Of a stretch of DNA of 64,000 bases, positions 49,726-61,115 are shown piece by piece. Both the position numbers and the translations under genes were made by a program. This DNA comes from Rhodamnia argentea (lineage: Eukaryota > Streptophyta > Magnoliopsida > Myrtales > Myrtaceae): contig NC_063156.1 of NCBI RefSeq assembly GCF_020921035.1, positions 24,848,283-24,912,282 of the forward strand, written 5' to 3'. The notes beneath the pieces are model-generated. The model searched no databases. It was not told the DNA's origin and worked only from the letters and a program-made list of their open reading frames with translations. Numbering within the stretch: the stretch's first letter is position 1; every line of letters starts with the position of its first letter.

Positions 49726-50793
49726 GAAAAAAATTGTCAAAAAAGTCATAAATCTATTTTTTTTTATCAATTTAATCATAAACTTTTTATATTTATTCCA
49801 ATTCAGTCCTAAACATATTTTTTGTGCCAATTCAATCTTACATTTTTTTTTATTCGTGCCAATTCAATCCATTTGGTCAATTTTGGTCGACAGACGCCGA
49901 CGTGGATCCGATTGGTTCTGACGGGGGCAAATTTTAATAATATTTTAATATTTTTTAAATTTTTATTTTTATTCTTTTTTTCCAAAAAAAATTGTTTGTT
50001 CATCTTCTTCCCGATGAAAAGAGGAGATGAAAAAAAAAAAAAAAAAAAAAAAAAACAAGAGATGAGCAGCCATAGGTTGGCCAATGCCTCCAGTTGGTTG
50101 AAGGCCCATGGCGAGGTCGAACCTTGCCGGCCACTAGCACCACCTTTGGGCAAGCTCGGCCAAGCCTATATCCGGCTCGGTGAGGTCCGGCCCCACGGCC
50201 ACTCTCTAGTCTCTAACCAACTCGCTTGGTTCCCTCTCAAGCAACCTTGCGGGTTCGACCTCCAACTCCGTTGCCTCCCAGGCCTCACCCGGCCATGGGG
50301 TAGCTCGGCCAAGCCAAATTTGGGCTTGGCCAAGCTCACCTAGCAGTGGTGCTAGTGGCCGGCGAGGTTCGACCTTGCCGTTGGCCTTCAGCCGGCTAGA
50401 GGCAGTAGCCAACGCCATGGATGTTCATCTTTGGTTTTTTTTTTTTCTCGACTTCATCTTTTCTATTCATCAAGAAGAAGATGAACAAACAAAAGTAAAC
50501 AATTAAAGTTAAAAAAATGGAAGAAATAAATTTTTTAAAAATATTAAAATATTATCAAAAATTGCCCCATCAGCACCGATCAAATCCACGTCAGCGCCGG
50601 GCAAGCAAAATTGACCCGATAAACTGAATTGGCACAAATAAAAAAGGTTTAGGATTGAATTGGCGCCAAAAAAATGTTTACGACTGAATTAGCACAAATA
50701 TAAAAGGTTTAGGAGCGAATTGACAAAATTAAAATGTTTAAGACTAAATTGGCAAATAGTACAATAGGATTAGAACTTTTTTCACAATTTTCC
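49726..50793. mobile_element. MULE-like TIR element with perfect 10-base target duplication
   Basis: The element is 1068 bases long. Left end GAAAAAAATTGTCAAAAAAGT; right end, inverted, GGAAAATTGTGAAAAAAGT. Long arms carry the words CCAATTCAGTCCTAAACAT, GGTCAATTTTGGTCGACAG and GACGCCGACGTGGAT, mirrored on the right. The core (50075-50420) is GC-rich and itself contains an inverted duplication (GGCCAATGCC...GGCGAGGTCGAACCTTGCCGGCC and its reverse near 50340-50420). It is flanked by direct repeats ATTTACTAAT at 49716-49725 and 50794-50803. The same site is unoccupied in copy 1 (45235-45244). A run of about 26 A lies at 50030-50055. No transposase is encoded. Confidence 0.85.
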
Positions 50794-53129
50794 ATTTACT
50801 AATTGAAAAGAGTTTCGGCAATGCCGTTTCTTCTATCCGTTGAAAGCTTGCGGGCTTCCACATCCGGAAGTTTTTAATGGCATCCGTCGTATATATAATC
50901 CCGTTCTAATGAAAGTACTAATCCAACTCTCGAACTGTCTACATACCTCCTCCAGCTCTCCCACCATTTTGTTGAATAGCTCTCACAGGGAAAAATTTTC
51001 CAAACAATTTTAAACTTATTGTACAACTATCAATTCGGTCCTAATTTATTCAATTTAGCCATTATTTTTGTTTAAATTTAGCCAAATTTAGTCTTACACC
51101 TATAGACTATTTTTCATGCAACATATAATTTCGACAAGTTATTTTGTAATTACATGAAGTTTAGTAGTTAAAAAACTTAACATCCCTAGGCAATGCTCAT
51201 GTTATCTTTTTCTGTTTCTTTGGAATAGAGGTATTGTTCGAAATCAAGGGGGCCGGGCTTCAACACGATAAGGACTCGAGGGCCCAGCTTGGCTAATCAA
51301 CTTGCTTTCCCTTTCCATGCATGCAGCATGCAAACAAAGATCGGCACAATGGCACGTCAATGCGAGCAACCTCGAGCTGTGCCTCGTAGTCAGATATCCA
51401 TGGGGGCTATTCTGTTCGTGTTTTTTTTTTTTTTCAACGTAAGCTTTGTTTGTTGTCATCATGTTTTCCATATATATCTTAGAAAGAATCAAGTGAAGAC
51501 ACATGTGGCTATTGGATTGTTTAACATTTTATCATCTTGTCGCCGGCATGGAGCTGTCGCGCACGATCCCCCCTCATTTCCACGTTCATCTTCCATTCAT
51601 CGTATCCAGACCCATGACCTTTGCTTCATCAGTTCTCTCATCTTTCGAGAGGTCATTGCTCAAGACCCATTTTACAAAACGGGTTCGTTTTACGAGCCAA
51701 ATTAGCGAGATACACATTTCTATTACATTCCTAGTCTCTTATTTACAAATCATATAGTGTGAGGGGAGATTGTTGTGATTATCCTACATTGGTTGTGAAA
51801 GGTTTGTAAGCGTGAGGGAAATGCTCATCTTTTAACCTACCTTTTGAGATGAAAGAGGTCCTAAGATCATCCAACACTCGTATCAAATATACGAGTTGTT
51901 GCCGATCCAACCTAAGGCAAGTCCTCATCCTTTGAGCTATAGCTTTTGGGATGAGAGAAACCTATGACCACCCAATATTGAGAATATAATTTCTCCTATT
52001 CACCGAAAGGTCGGGGGCTTAGACGCCCGGAAGCTTTCTAAATCGTTCTTGGTACGTAATCCCATACTAATGGATGTACTAATCCAACACTTGCACCATC
52101 TATGCACCTCTATCAGCACTCGCGCCATCTCGTTGATTCATAAGCACTAGCGTAACAATTTGTACACGATTCGCGAACTTTTTTCAAAATTTTGGGATCA
52201 ATGTATCATCCGGAAATGTTTTCGGGGCCTTTCCGCTAGGGTTATGGAGCTCATTTGCGTATGTAACTAAGCGTCGGCACAAGTCCTTGTTCTCTACGCC
52301 GCCAAATGATTTCGCGATCGTCGACTCGGGGATTTAGCTCGCATCTTGCTCGGTTCACAACATGCGTTCTGTGGCAGTGCTGCATGGGCATTTGTCCCTC
52401 CTTGCTGCAAAATCTCGTTTTGGGGTAAAGTTGTGTTTCGATGGGCTTTTAAAGGAGTTCCAAAGGCCCAATCAAATGGGGAAAGCAGCTTTGGGCTCTT
52501 GAGACACGCCCATTGATGGTGTTCGCGAGGTCCGCGTTTCATTTCGGCCCAGCCCACTCATTGACAAACGTGCATTACCAGCCTCCCTAATATCCCTTTC
52601 CCGGATTGAGAGCAACTCCTGAGTCCTGATAGATTATACTGAGATTTTTCTACAACATTGGATTCTCGAACCCTGCGGCTCAACTAATCCTTGCATGGAC
52701 ACGCACAAATCGTCCCGTCTGTTTATACCCGATACGGCTCCATCCGCACGATGGCGGGTGTGGGCCCTCGGCGTTAATACAAGTGGGCGACGTGTGATTT
52801 TGACACATAGTCCATTGAATCCAAATCAAGCGTTCAACCGCTCAGTCAGCCCCATCCTTCGGGGAGGGAGGTTTTGTACTGTGATAGCTTTATACCGCAG
52901 CTCGTTTGCCCCACTTGTATTCCCGCCCTTTCCGTTTCATTTGTTTGGTTATTCGTACATCGATCGTATCTAGGTCTTGGAGAATTATGTTCATGCAGGG
53001 CCGCCTAAATGACCTGATTGATCCGTGATAGGATGTGGCGTGTTTCGATTCATTATTGTAGATAGAATGGCGGGGGACCGCTAAGTGCTTTATGAGGTAT
53101 GGAAGTTTCGTGCTACTCGGTTCTATGAT

Positions 53130-53640
53130 CCGAGAATTTAAGTTCGCGAATGATATTGTATCAAAATGGGCCTAATTCCTCCTCTTCTTCTTCTTCTTTT
53201 AATTCTTCTTTAATTCGACTTCCGGTTCAATCCTTAATTTTGCTTCGAACTTTTTAATGAAATCTCAAACTCTAGGTCCAATCTTAATTTCAATTTTTTT
53301 TTTTATGAAGGATGGGGGCAAATTTGAGACTAGATTGAAAGTTGTTAGTTTTTCTTTAGGCAAAAATTCTGTGATTCGAGAATTTAAGTTTGTAAACGAT
53401 ATTGTATTCAAATGGGCCTAATTCTTGTTTTTTTTTTTTTTTTAATTCAACTCGTTCTGCTCCTAATTTTGCTTCTAACTTTTTAAAGAAATCTCAAACT
53501 CTAGGTCTAGTCCCAATTTTGCTCCAAACAAATTTTAGTCTAAAGAAAAAACTAACAACTTTTAATCAAGTCTCAAAATTTTTTTTTTTTTTGGTAAGGT
53601 AAGAATAATCAAGTCAAGTCTCAAATTTGCTCCCATCCTG
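53130..53640. repeat. Direct repeat pair with an adjoining inverted repeat
   Basis: Direct copies lie at about 53130-53285 and 53372-53525 (CGAGAATTTAAGTT, GATATTGTAT, AATGGGCCTAATTC, TTTTGCTTC, AACTTTTTAA, GAAATCTCAAACTCTAGGTC). In addition, GATGGGGGCAAATTTGAGAC...GTTGTTAGTTTTTCTTTAG (53311-53360) is answered in inverse orientation by CTAAAGAAAAAACTAACAAC...CAAATTTGCTCCCATC (53541-53638). A tandem duplication of one arm of a foldback element would explain both. Confidence 0.65.
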
Positions 53641-54264
53641 GGTCCAAAAATCGCTAGTAGTTGTTTAACGTGGCATTTTCATGTCGATAACAAATATACA
53701 CTTGCTAAAAATTGCTCTTAATGAGTGTTTTATGCAAAATGATGTGTAGATCTACATTGAGATTGTATGGTCTTGACAATACTATTAGGAACTATTTTTC
53801 TTTTTCCTTTTTACACTTTCCTCCCGCTTATTTCGCTATTTCGTTGGAGTCTGAGCTACCGGTGCATTCTTTTGACGATTAATGTTGGGCTACGCCGTAG
53901 AGGAGCGGCGGTTCCCAACTTATCTGCGGCGATCCAACAACCCGAAACTGGCAAGTTTTTCCAAAAAATAGAGCTTATCTCTTCTCCTTCATATCTTGAA
54001 AACGATTAGAGAATGCACAATCACGACGGCAAGGCTGTCGCCTCCTGACGAACGATGGGGACCGGACGAACGAAGTGGGTCTCGGCCCACGAATAATTTT
54101 CTCTCTCTAACGATCAAGCAAAGTGTAGTTGGACCAACCTACTATAGAAAGTTAGATAGATGTGGTAACGAATTGCACTCATGGTTCTATCTCTACCACC
54201 AAGAGATTTCAAGTACCGTTGCAATTGCAAACGCTTCCCGTTCCACCGACGTGGAAAAGACGGC

Positions 54265-54272
54265 TATTTATA
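54265..54272 (+). promoter_or_regulatory. TATA box of quinone oxidoreductase copy 1
   Basis: TATTTATA, 119 bases upstream of the start codon, in the context GGCTATTTATAAGCGTTCGCC. The same context recurs at copy 2 (57117), so the promoter was duplicated with the gene. Confidence 0.6.
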
Positions 54273-54383
54273 AGCGTTCGCCTTCGTAGGGACGTTCCCG
54301 GTTTTCGTTCCGTGCCCGAGAAAGACCTTCCAGCGTGAAAAGCTTCTTCTCGTCGCACAATCCGGTGAGCTTCGGCATAGGAG

Positions 54384-56405
54384 ATGGCGGAGAAGAAGCC
54401 GATGATGCACGCGGTTTGGTACGAGTCTTATGGCGGAGGACCCGCCGGCTTGAAGGTGCGAATGTTTTGGCTCTCTCGATCATCTGGCGATCCGCACGCA
54501 CGCTCGCACGAATACGTGTTGAAGTAACGAAGTTTGCATTGGCGAACTATGTTTACGTGTTCCCGGACAGCTTGTGCTGTCAATGGAGCGTTTTCTTGCT
54601 TTTGGGATTCTTCTGTTCCAAAATAAGCAAGGGAAGAAACTGCTCGGTGTTCTCGAGTGTTAGTTGTAGGAGTTTTAGTTTGGTGGAAACGGAGAAGATC
54701 TTCCTTATGGAACATTCTCCTATAGTAAGAGCGAACGAACAAAGCGGCTCGCTTCTTGTCTGCGTAGATATGTGTTGGGTAGTTTGGGTTATCGATTATT
54801 TGGGTGTCGGTTGTGCTTTTGATCCGCATTGCGTACCGTGTTCACCTGTTCTTTGCGCTTCTTGCAGCATGTGAATATCCCGGTTCCGGCACCGAAAAAG
54901 GACGAGGTTTTGCTGAAACTAGAAGCGATTAGTATAAACCCTTTCGATTGGAAAGTGCAGGATGGACAGTTGAGACCGTTTCTTCCTCGCAAGTTCCCTC
55001 AGATACCTGGTACTCGATCGAAACCCGAAATCGCTTTTTTTCTTCCCCTCCTTGTCGAGAAGAAGTGTGACGGTTTTTTACAATGTATGGATCTCTGGGT
55101 GAAGACTTGGGCAGGCAATATAGTGAGTGTAGTTGCATAATGGCGTCATTCATCTGTCGTGCTTAAGAGATGACTGTATGTCACTTTCACTTGGTAGACT
55201 TCAGTATGTTAACAAGAACCGATTCGTGCAAGACTAGTTTACTACTTAAAGCGTTCATGTCCATCGTCATCTTTTCCCTGGCTAACCCGCGGGTTCGAGC
55301 CATTTCAAAGGATGTGCAATTGCCATATCGTTTGGTTGCTTCTGGTTTCTGCGAGCGCATGGGAATGGTCGTGTGTTCGGCAAGGTCTTGAGGGCTGGAC
55401 ACCGTGTTTCGCGGCGTTAGTGGGAATGATTTGGAGATAGGCATGTTTATTTTGTTAAGCTTCTGTGGTGAAATGTAATCTGTAACTTGATATCTTTGGT
55501 CTCTTTGCCTTCATTTTCACAGCCGCTGATGTAGCAGGAGAGGTGGTCAAGGCTGGACCAGCAGTCAAGAAATTTAAACCTGGTGACAGAGTCGTAGCCG
55601 TCCTCAATCCCTTTGTAATGCTCACCCTTCGTGTCCTGCATTTTATCTTTTGACTGGTGTTGCATGTTGCTATGATGTTAAATCGTTCTGTGCTTCTTAT
55701 TTGATGACCTGACAGACCGGAGGTGGATTCGCCGAGTTCGCCGTCGCAAAGGAGAGCCTCACGGTGGCGAGGCCGCCTGAAGTACCAGCTCCGGAAGGGG
55801 CAGGGTTACCCGTGGCAGGCCTCACTGCTCTTCAAGCCCTCACCCAAGCTGCCGGGCTGAAGCTCGACGGGACTGGGCCGCGGAAGAACCTCCTGATCAC
55901 CGCTGCCTCAGGCGGCGTCGGCCATCATGCGGTCCAACTAGCGAAGCTAGGGAACACGCACGTGACCGCGACCTGCGGGGCTCGCAACGTCGACTTCATC
56001 AAGAGCCTCGGCGCCGACGAGGTCCTGGACTACAGGACCCCGGAGGGAGCTGCCTTGAAGAGCCCCTCCGGGAGGAAGTACGACTTCGTGATCCACTGCG
56101 CCGGCGCACTCCCTTGGTCGGTTTTCGAGCCGAACTTGAGCGCTCGCGGGAAGGTGATAGATCTCGCGGCGGGCGCCAGGGCCATGATGACTTTCGCCCT
56201 CCAGAAGCTCACCTTCTCCAAGAAGCAGCTCGTGCCGATGATGATGTCGTCCAAAGGCGAGAATCTGGAGTTTCTGGTTAAGTTGGTTCAGGAAGGGAAG
56301 CTCAAGACCTTCATCGACTCGAAGTATCCTTTGAGCAAAGCTGAAGATGGCTGGGCTAAGTCTATCAGCGGTCGCGCCACGGGCAAGATCATCGTAGAGC
56401 CATAA
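54384..56405 (+). CDS. Quinone oxidoreductase homologue, chloroplast-envelope type (ceQORH-like), copy 1
   Basis: NADPH-dependent reductase of the zinc-free medium-chain dehydrogenase/reductase superfamily. Plant ceQORH relatives reduce reactive carbonyls or quinone-like substrates and reach the inner chloroplast envelope without a cleavable transit peptide; none is visible here. Four exons: 54384-54455, 54868-55009, 55523-55614 and 55716-56405; 331 aa. The N-terminus is MAEKKPMMHAVWYESYGGG. The GroES-like catalytic fold contains VPAPKKDEVLLKLEAISINP and DVAGEVVKAGPAVKKF. The nucleotide-binding Rossmann motif AASGGVGHHAVQLAKLG starts at about residue 165. The structural zinc cysteine cluster is absent, as expected for the family. 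The C-terminus is ISGRATGKIIVEP. The protein is closely similar to copy 2 (57248), with identical exon lengths. Exon 4 is markedly GC-richer than in copy 2. Confidence 0.93.
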
Positions 56406-57247
56406 GACACTAAGCACTGCTCTGTTTTTTGAAAATTGTAATTTCACTTGAAACCATGCGTTTTACATTATATCGAGCCGTCTTTTGTTTGCTTTTGGCA
56501 GTACCAAAACCTTAGAACGAAAGCATAGACGTGTGTTCTGCGTGCTTACCATATCAATCCTTAATTCAGGTCTAAACTTTTTCAAATTTACTAATATAAT
56601 CATAAATAATAGTTTAGGACTAAGTCAGCACGTTGTCACGGGAGTGGTTCCTAACAAAAATAGATCGAAAGTACTATATTAGAATTTCGTGCAAAGGTTA
56701 ATCACTAATTTGGAGAAATTAAAAAGGTTTATGGCTGAAATGACATCCATACAATACGTTTTTACTTATTGAAATGTTTTTCAGTTTCGCTATCGATTGA
56801 AACCGACCGGGCTCTTATGGGGCCAAAAGACTAGCAAATTCTGACGTTTTCTATTAACCAAATGATCAAATCATTGTTCATAGCTTATGCGGATGGATCC
56901 AAATCAGGCTTCTTCTTCCCATCGTTCCGAGGCGCTTTGTTTTCATCCCCACCTTCGCTCTCAATCCTTCTCATTCTCAATGATTAGAAGATAAGAGAAA
57001 CCAAATCCCGATTATGCCCTCGCTTCGTTTCCTCCTCCCCAACACACGAAAATTACAGAAACCGCCCCCGACCGAAGCGAGGCTATTCCAGTCATCCGGG
57101 AAAGAGATCCAACGGCTATTTATACGTGTTCGCCTTCCAACGGACGGTCCCAGTTTCGTTTCGTGCCACGAGAACAATCTTTCTTCCCACCTCTCGCTCT
57201 ATCGCTCTTCAGATCATCACGCGATTCTGGGAGCTTCGGGATCGGAA
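56406..57247. other. Spacer between oxidoreductase copies, including copy 2 promoter
   Basis: About 840 bases: the 3' flank of copy 1, a worn TIR-family segment at roughly 56555-56760 (AGGTCTAAACTTTTTCAAATT and AATTAAAAAGGTTTATGGCT in inverse orientation), then the duplicated promoter and leader of copy 2 from about 57090. Confidence 0.5.
57117..57124 (+). promoter_or_regulatory. TATA box of quinone oxidoreductase copy 2
   Basis: TATTTATA, 131 bases upstream of the copy 2 start, in the context GGCTATTTATACGTGTTCGCC, homologous to copy 1. Confidence 0.6.
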
Positions 57248-60200
57248 ATGGCGGAGACGAAGCCGACGATGCACGCGGTACGGTACGAGTCTTACGGCGG
57301 AGGACCCGCCGGCTTGAAGGTGCGAATGTCTTCGGGCTCTCGATCGTCTTCGGGACCCATCTCTTTACACACGCATACGTATATACGCGATATGAAACTA
57401 GCACCAGACCGTGTCTGTGTTGAACTTGAAGTGACGAAGTTTGCATCGACGACTTATGATTATGTGTTATGGGATAACTTGTGCTGTAGATGGGTTGTGG
57501 TCACCTTGGTGAAAATGTTGGAGCTCTGGCCTTTCTTGTTTTTAAGGTTCTGCTGCTCGAAAATAAACTGAGGAAGATGCTGCTCCGCGTCCTCGTATGT
57601 TGGTTTTTAGGTTCTGCTAGCCTGTTCTGTCAAATTATTTAATTGAGCCGACAACTTTTTCTTCTTTTTTTTAAGTAGTTAAGTCAACAGTTGAGAATAC
57701 GGGACTTAAAAAATTGAGCGGTAATGCTAAAGGGGGCTAAAATTTTGACTTTTGCGCAAGCACAGCGAGGGAGTTCAGTCAGATTGTGCTACAGATTTTG
57801 AATTTTAATGAATATGTGAGGATTCAATTGACCGACGCACCTTCAGGGACAGAGCTTTGGAAACAGATAAGACCTTTGTTGGAGAACAATCTCCTAATGT
57901 AAGAGCGAATGAACCTATTAAGCCCCAAGCTTATAGTCCTCTTGTCCCGTTTATCCATTTTCCCTGTTGAGCTTTTGATGACAGAGTTTTCATCTTCTTT
58001 CGGTCCCTTTTTGGCCAAGCATTTTCTCTTCTCACTTCTTTGTCCTGTGTAACTGGACCCAGTCGAGACTTTTGCCTGTTGGTGTAGAGAAAAATCGATG
58101 ATGAAGCAAACGGGACATGTTTTTTACAGGAATATCTATCTATTAATGTGTAGGCTAATTGTGAATTTGATCTGCTCCTATGCCAAAAGAAGACGGACAG
58201 AACCTGGGAATAGACGTATAATCATGCTTATATATGTTATATCTACTATTGTGAGCTAATGTAAAATAACTTGCTCTTATGTTTGTTTGTCACAACACAT
58301 GTTGGCTGGAGTGTTTCTCCATTGACTGCATAAAGTCAGGAATTTGGGTATCATAAAACAGTGAAAAAAGTGCTCTTTTTCAAGTTATTTGATCTATTTT
58401 TTTTTCTGTGTTCTTTCTTGAGCTGACAGATGTTAAACACATAATCTGATTGATGTTATAAATGTTTCCTCTGTTCTTCTTTGTGTAGATACGTGCTAAC
58501 TGATGTCATATGCGCTTTTGAGTTGGATTACATATCATGTTACCTGTTCTTGTGCTTCTTGCAGCATGTTGATATACCTGTTCCTGCACCTAAAAAGGGT
58601 GAAGTTTTGCTGAAACTGGAAGCGATTAGTATAAACCCTGTTGATTGGAAATTGCGGAAAGGAATGTTGAGACCAGTTCTTCCTCCCAAGTTCCCTCACA
58701 TACCTGGTATTGTGTTGAAACTGGAAACTGCTATTTTTCTTACCTTGTTGAGAAGAAGCATGATGGTTTCCCATATGTATGGATCCTTTTGGGGAAGAGT
58801 CATTTCTTAAAGATTGTTCATATTTGCTTGGGTAGGCAATATAGTCAATTTAATTGCATTATCTCCTCATTCATCTGTTTTTTCTTTAGAAACTTTGGGC
58901 CAATTCATTCAGGGGTATTTACTTTTGTCCACTTTGTCACTGATTTGGTGAAACTATTGTGTTGAAGAGATGACTAGGTTACAGTATCTTAACGAGGACT
59001 AATTCATGCAGACAATTTTGCTACTTAAGGTATCATGTGTTTCATTGTTTATCCCCATCTAAACTTAGGCTGTGAGCCATTTTGATTGATTTATTGTTTG
59101 TTTGCTTCCGGAATGTGCGTGCAGACAGGAATGCTTGTGTTGGTGTGTGTGTGTGTGAATGAGCATGTACTGGGTCCGTGTTGGGAATGCTGGTGACTAG
59201 ATTATATGGGATGGTCTTGAGGGTAGGACGTCATTTTCTGTGGTATAGTGTCAATGATTTGCCTTCTATTATGCTCACTCTCTTAGCTTCATTGATGGAC
59301 CAGTTATTTTGTGAGGCATGTGTGCTGAATATAAGTGTAACTTCGTATATTTTGTCTCTTTGCCTTCATTTTACAGCCACCGATCTAGCAGGAGAGGTCG
59401 TCAAGGTTGGACCAGCAGTCAAGAAATTTAAACCTGGCGACAAAGTCGTAGCCATCCTCAACCACTTTGTAATGCTCACCCTTCATGTTTTGCATTTTTT
59501 CTGTTGGTGAGATTGTATTCTGCGATGATGATGGATTACAAACTGGATTTAAAATAACTTTTTAACAAATTGCGAGAGTTCTTGGAATAACTGATTTCTC
59601 TCTTGGTCAGTTTATGAACTCCTACATGCTAGTTGAGGCTGTCTGATGTTATACCCTTCAGGCTATATAATTTTCTTTTTCCCTCAATCGGTATTGCTTT
59701 TATTTTATTTATTTTTGGGTTCATCGACCGCTGACCCCAACTAGTTTGGGATAAAGGTGATATTAATGCTGTGTTGATGTTGATGTTGTATGATAACCTG
59801 CCAGAAAGGAGGAGGATTTGCTGAGTTTGCCGTTGCAAATGAGAGCCTAACCGTGGCAAGGCCACCTGAAGTATCCGCACCAGAAGGGGCAAGTTTAGCA
59901 GTAGCCGGCCTCACTGCTCTCCAGGCCCTCACGCAAGCTGCTGGGGTAAAGCTCAATGGGAGCGGGCCACTGAAGAATATCCTGATTACCGCTGCCTCAG
60001 GCGGCGTTGGCCACTATGCGGTTCAACTCGCAAAGCTAGGAAACGCACATGTGACTGCTACTTGTGGGGCTCGCAACATCGACTTGGTCAAGAGCCTTGG
60101 CGCTGACGAAGTCCTCGACTACAAGACCCCAGAGGGAGCTGCCTTGAAGAGCCCATCCGGCAAGAAGTACGACTTTGTGGTCCACTGCGCAAATGATTTC

Positions 60201-60494
60201 CCTTGGTCAGTTTTCGAGCCGAACCTGAGCGAGTGTGGCAAGGTGATAGATATTACCCCGAATGCCAGTGCAATGCTGACCTTCGCTCTCAAGAAGCTCA
60301 CCTTCTCCAAGAAGCAGCTCGTGCCATTGCTATTAACAGCCAAGGGCGAGAATCTGGAATTTCTGGTTAAGTTGGTCAAGGAAGGGAAGCTCAAGACCGT
60401 CATAGACTCGCAGTATCCACTGAGCAAGGCCGAGGATGCTTGGGCGAAGTCTATAAATGGTCACGCCACTGGTAAGATTATTGTAGAGCCATAG
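57248..60494 (+). CDS. Quinone oxidoreductase homologue, chloroplast-envelope type (ceQORH-like), copy 2
   Basis: Tandem paralogue of the gene at 54384 with the same predicted NADPH-dependent reductase activity. Four exons: 57248-57319, 58565-58706, 59377-59468 and 59805-60494; 331 aa. Exon lengths (72, 142, 92, 690) equal those of copy 1 exactly, which supports both models. Motifs: MAETKPTMHAVRYESYGGG, VPAPKKGEVLLKLEAISINP, TDLAGEVVKVGPAVKKF, AASGGVGHYAVQLAKLG (Tyr in place of the second His of copy 1) and INGHATGKIIVEP at the end. The introns are longer than in copy 1 (intron 1 is 1245 versus 412 bases, intron 3 is 336 versus 101 bases). Intron 3 contains a SINE-like tail. The open frame is intact and splice sites are canonical, so it is probably functional. 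Confidence 0.94.
59722..59796 (+). mobile_element. SINE 3' fragment in intron 3 of oxidoreductase copy 2
   Basis: ACCCCAACTAGTTTGGGATA (59736-59755) followed by AAGG and a TTGATGTTGATGTTG tail resembles the 3' end of the plant AU-SINE type (ACTAGTTTGGGA, then TTG repeats). Only the 3' end is recognisable, and no pol III A/B boxes are seen upstream. It is absent from the 101-base intron 3 of copy 1, which fits insertion after the gene duplication. Confidence 0.6.
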
Positions 60495-61115
60495 GACTAA
60501 TTGCCGGTGCTTTTTGTGCGTGTTGTCTATGATAATGATTTTCTACTTGCTGTGAATGCTATTGAACTCTTTTGTTCCTTTTTCACCTTTAGAAAGATTA
60601 TTGGTGGAAGTGTAATATTACTTTGAACAGAGCGATTTACATTATAATGAAATACTTTTAATGTAATATTGTTGTGGCCTATCTAAGCTCAGCTTTATAC
60701 AGTTCAATACATTGTGCGCGCTCGTTTCTCGTACTTGTGGGGTTTCGGATATATATGTCTGATCGTGGGCAAATCATGTTCAATTTAAGCTTATTTAGTC
60801 TAACCATAGTACAGCGTGTGGAAATTTTTGGATTGATAATAGTGTTTTCAATTTGTAGAACCATCTATATTTTGGTCACTCGTTATGTTCACCTTACTTT
60901 ATAGGTAATGAATTTGTGATCTAAATTATTTAGGCATTTCTCATCTTACATATGATAGTTTGATTTTGTTAATTTTGCATTGACCATAGATCTAATACCT
61001 TTCCCCTTGCCAAACGAGAGAGGGTGGCCATCGGCAACGCTGCCAACAGCAGCATATCTTGCCGGAGACGTTGTCGGAAGCCGTGATTCGACGAATCGCG
61101 ACTTCTAGATCAGAA
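60495..61115. other. 3' flank of oxidoreductase copy 2
   Basis: No gene. It holds the 3' untranslated region with ATAATGAAAT-type A-rich text near 60643-60650. From about 61010 it leads into the leader of a decayed third oxidoreductase copy. Confidence 0.5.

Larger units (their letters stand above)
48041..51760 (+). repeat. Tandem duplication, copy 2 (non-coding, interrupted by a MULE-like element)
   Basis: Second copy of the unit described at 43413. It begins where copy 1 ends and repeats its landmarks in order. It lacks the LTR cluster of copy 1 but contains an extra TIR element at 49726-50793 that copy 1 lacks. After removing the private insertions the copies are about 2.9 and 2.7 kb. Divergence is visible throughout, with many substitutions and small indels, so the duplication is not recent. 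Confidence 0.82.
51761..54383. other. Intergenic region before the quinone oxidoreductase array
   Basis: No gene is recognised. At 51773-52010 the text resembles a worn LTR (TGTTGTGATTATCCTACATTGG start, then two similar CTTTTGAGATGAAAGAGG and CTTTTGGGATGAGAGAAA phrases). From 53130 to 53640 there is a pair of direct repeats plus an inverted segment, listed separately. The region ends with the promoter of the first oxidoreductase gene, with a TATA box at 54265-54272. Confidence 0.5.
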
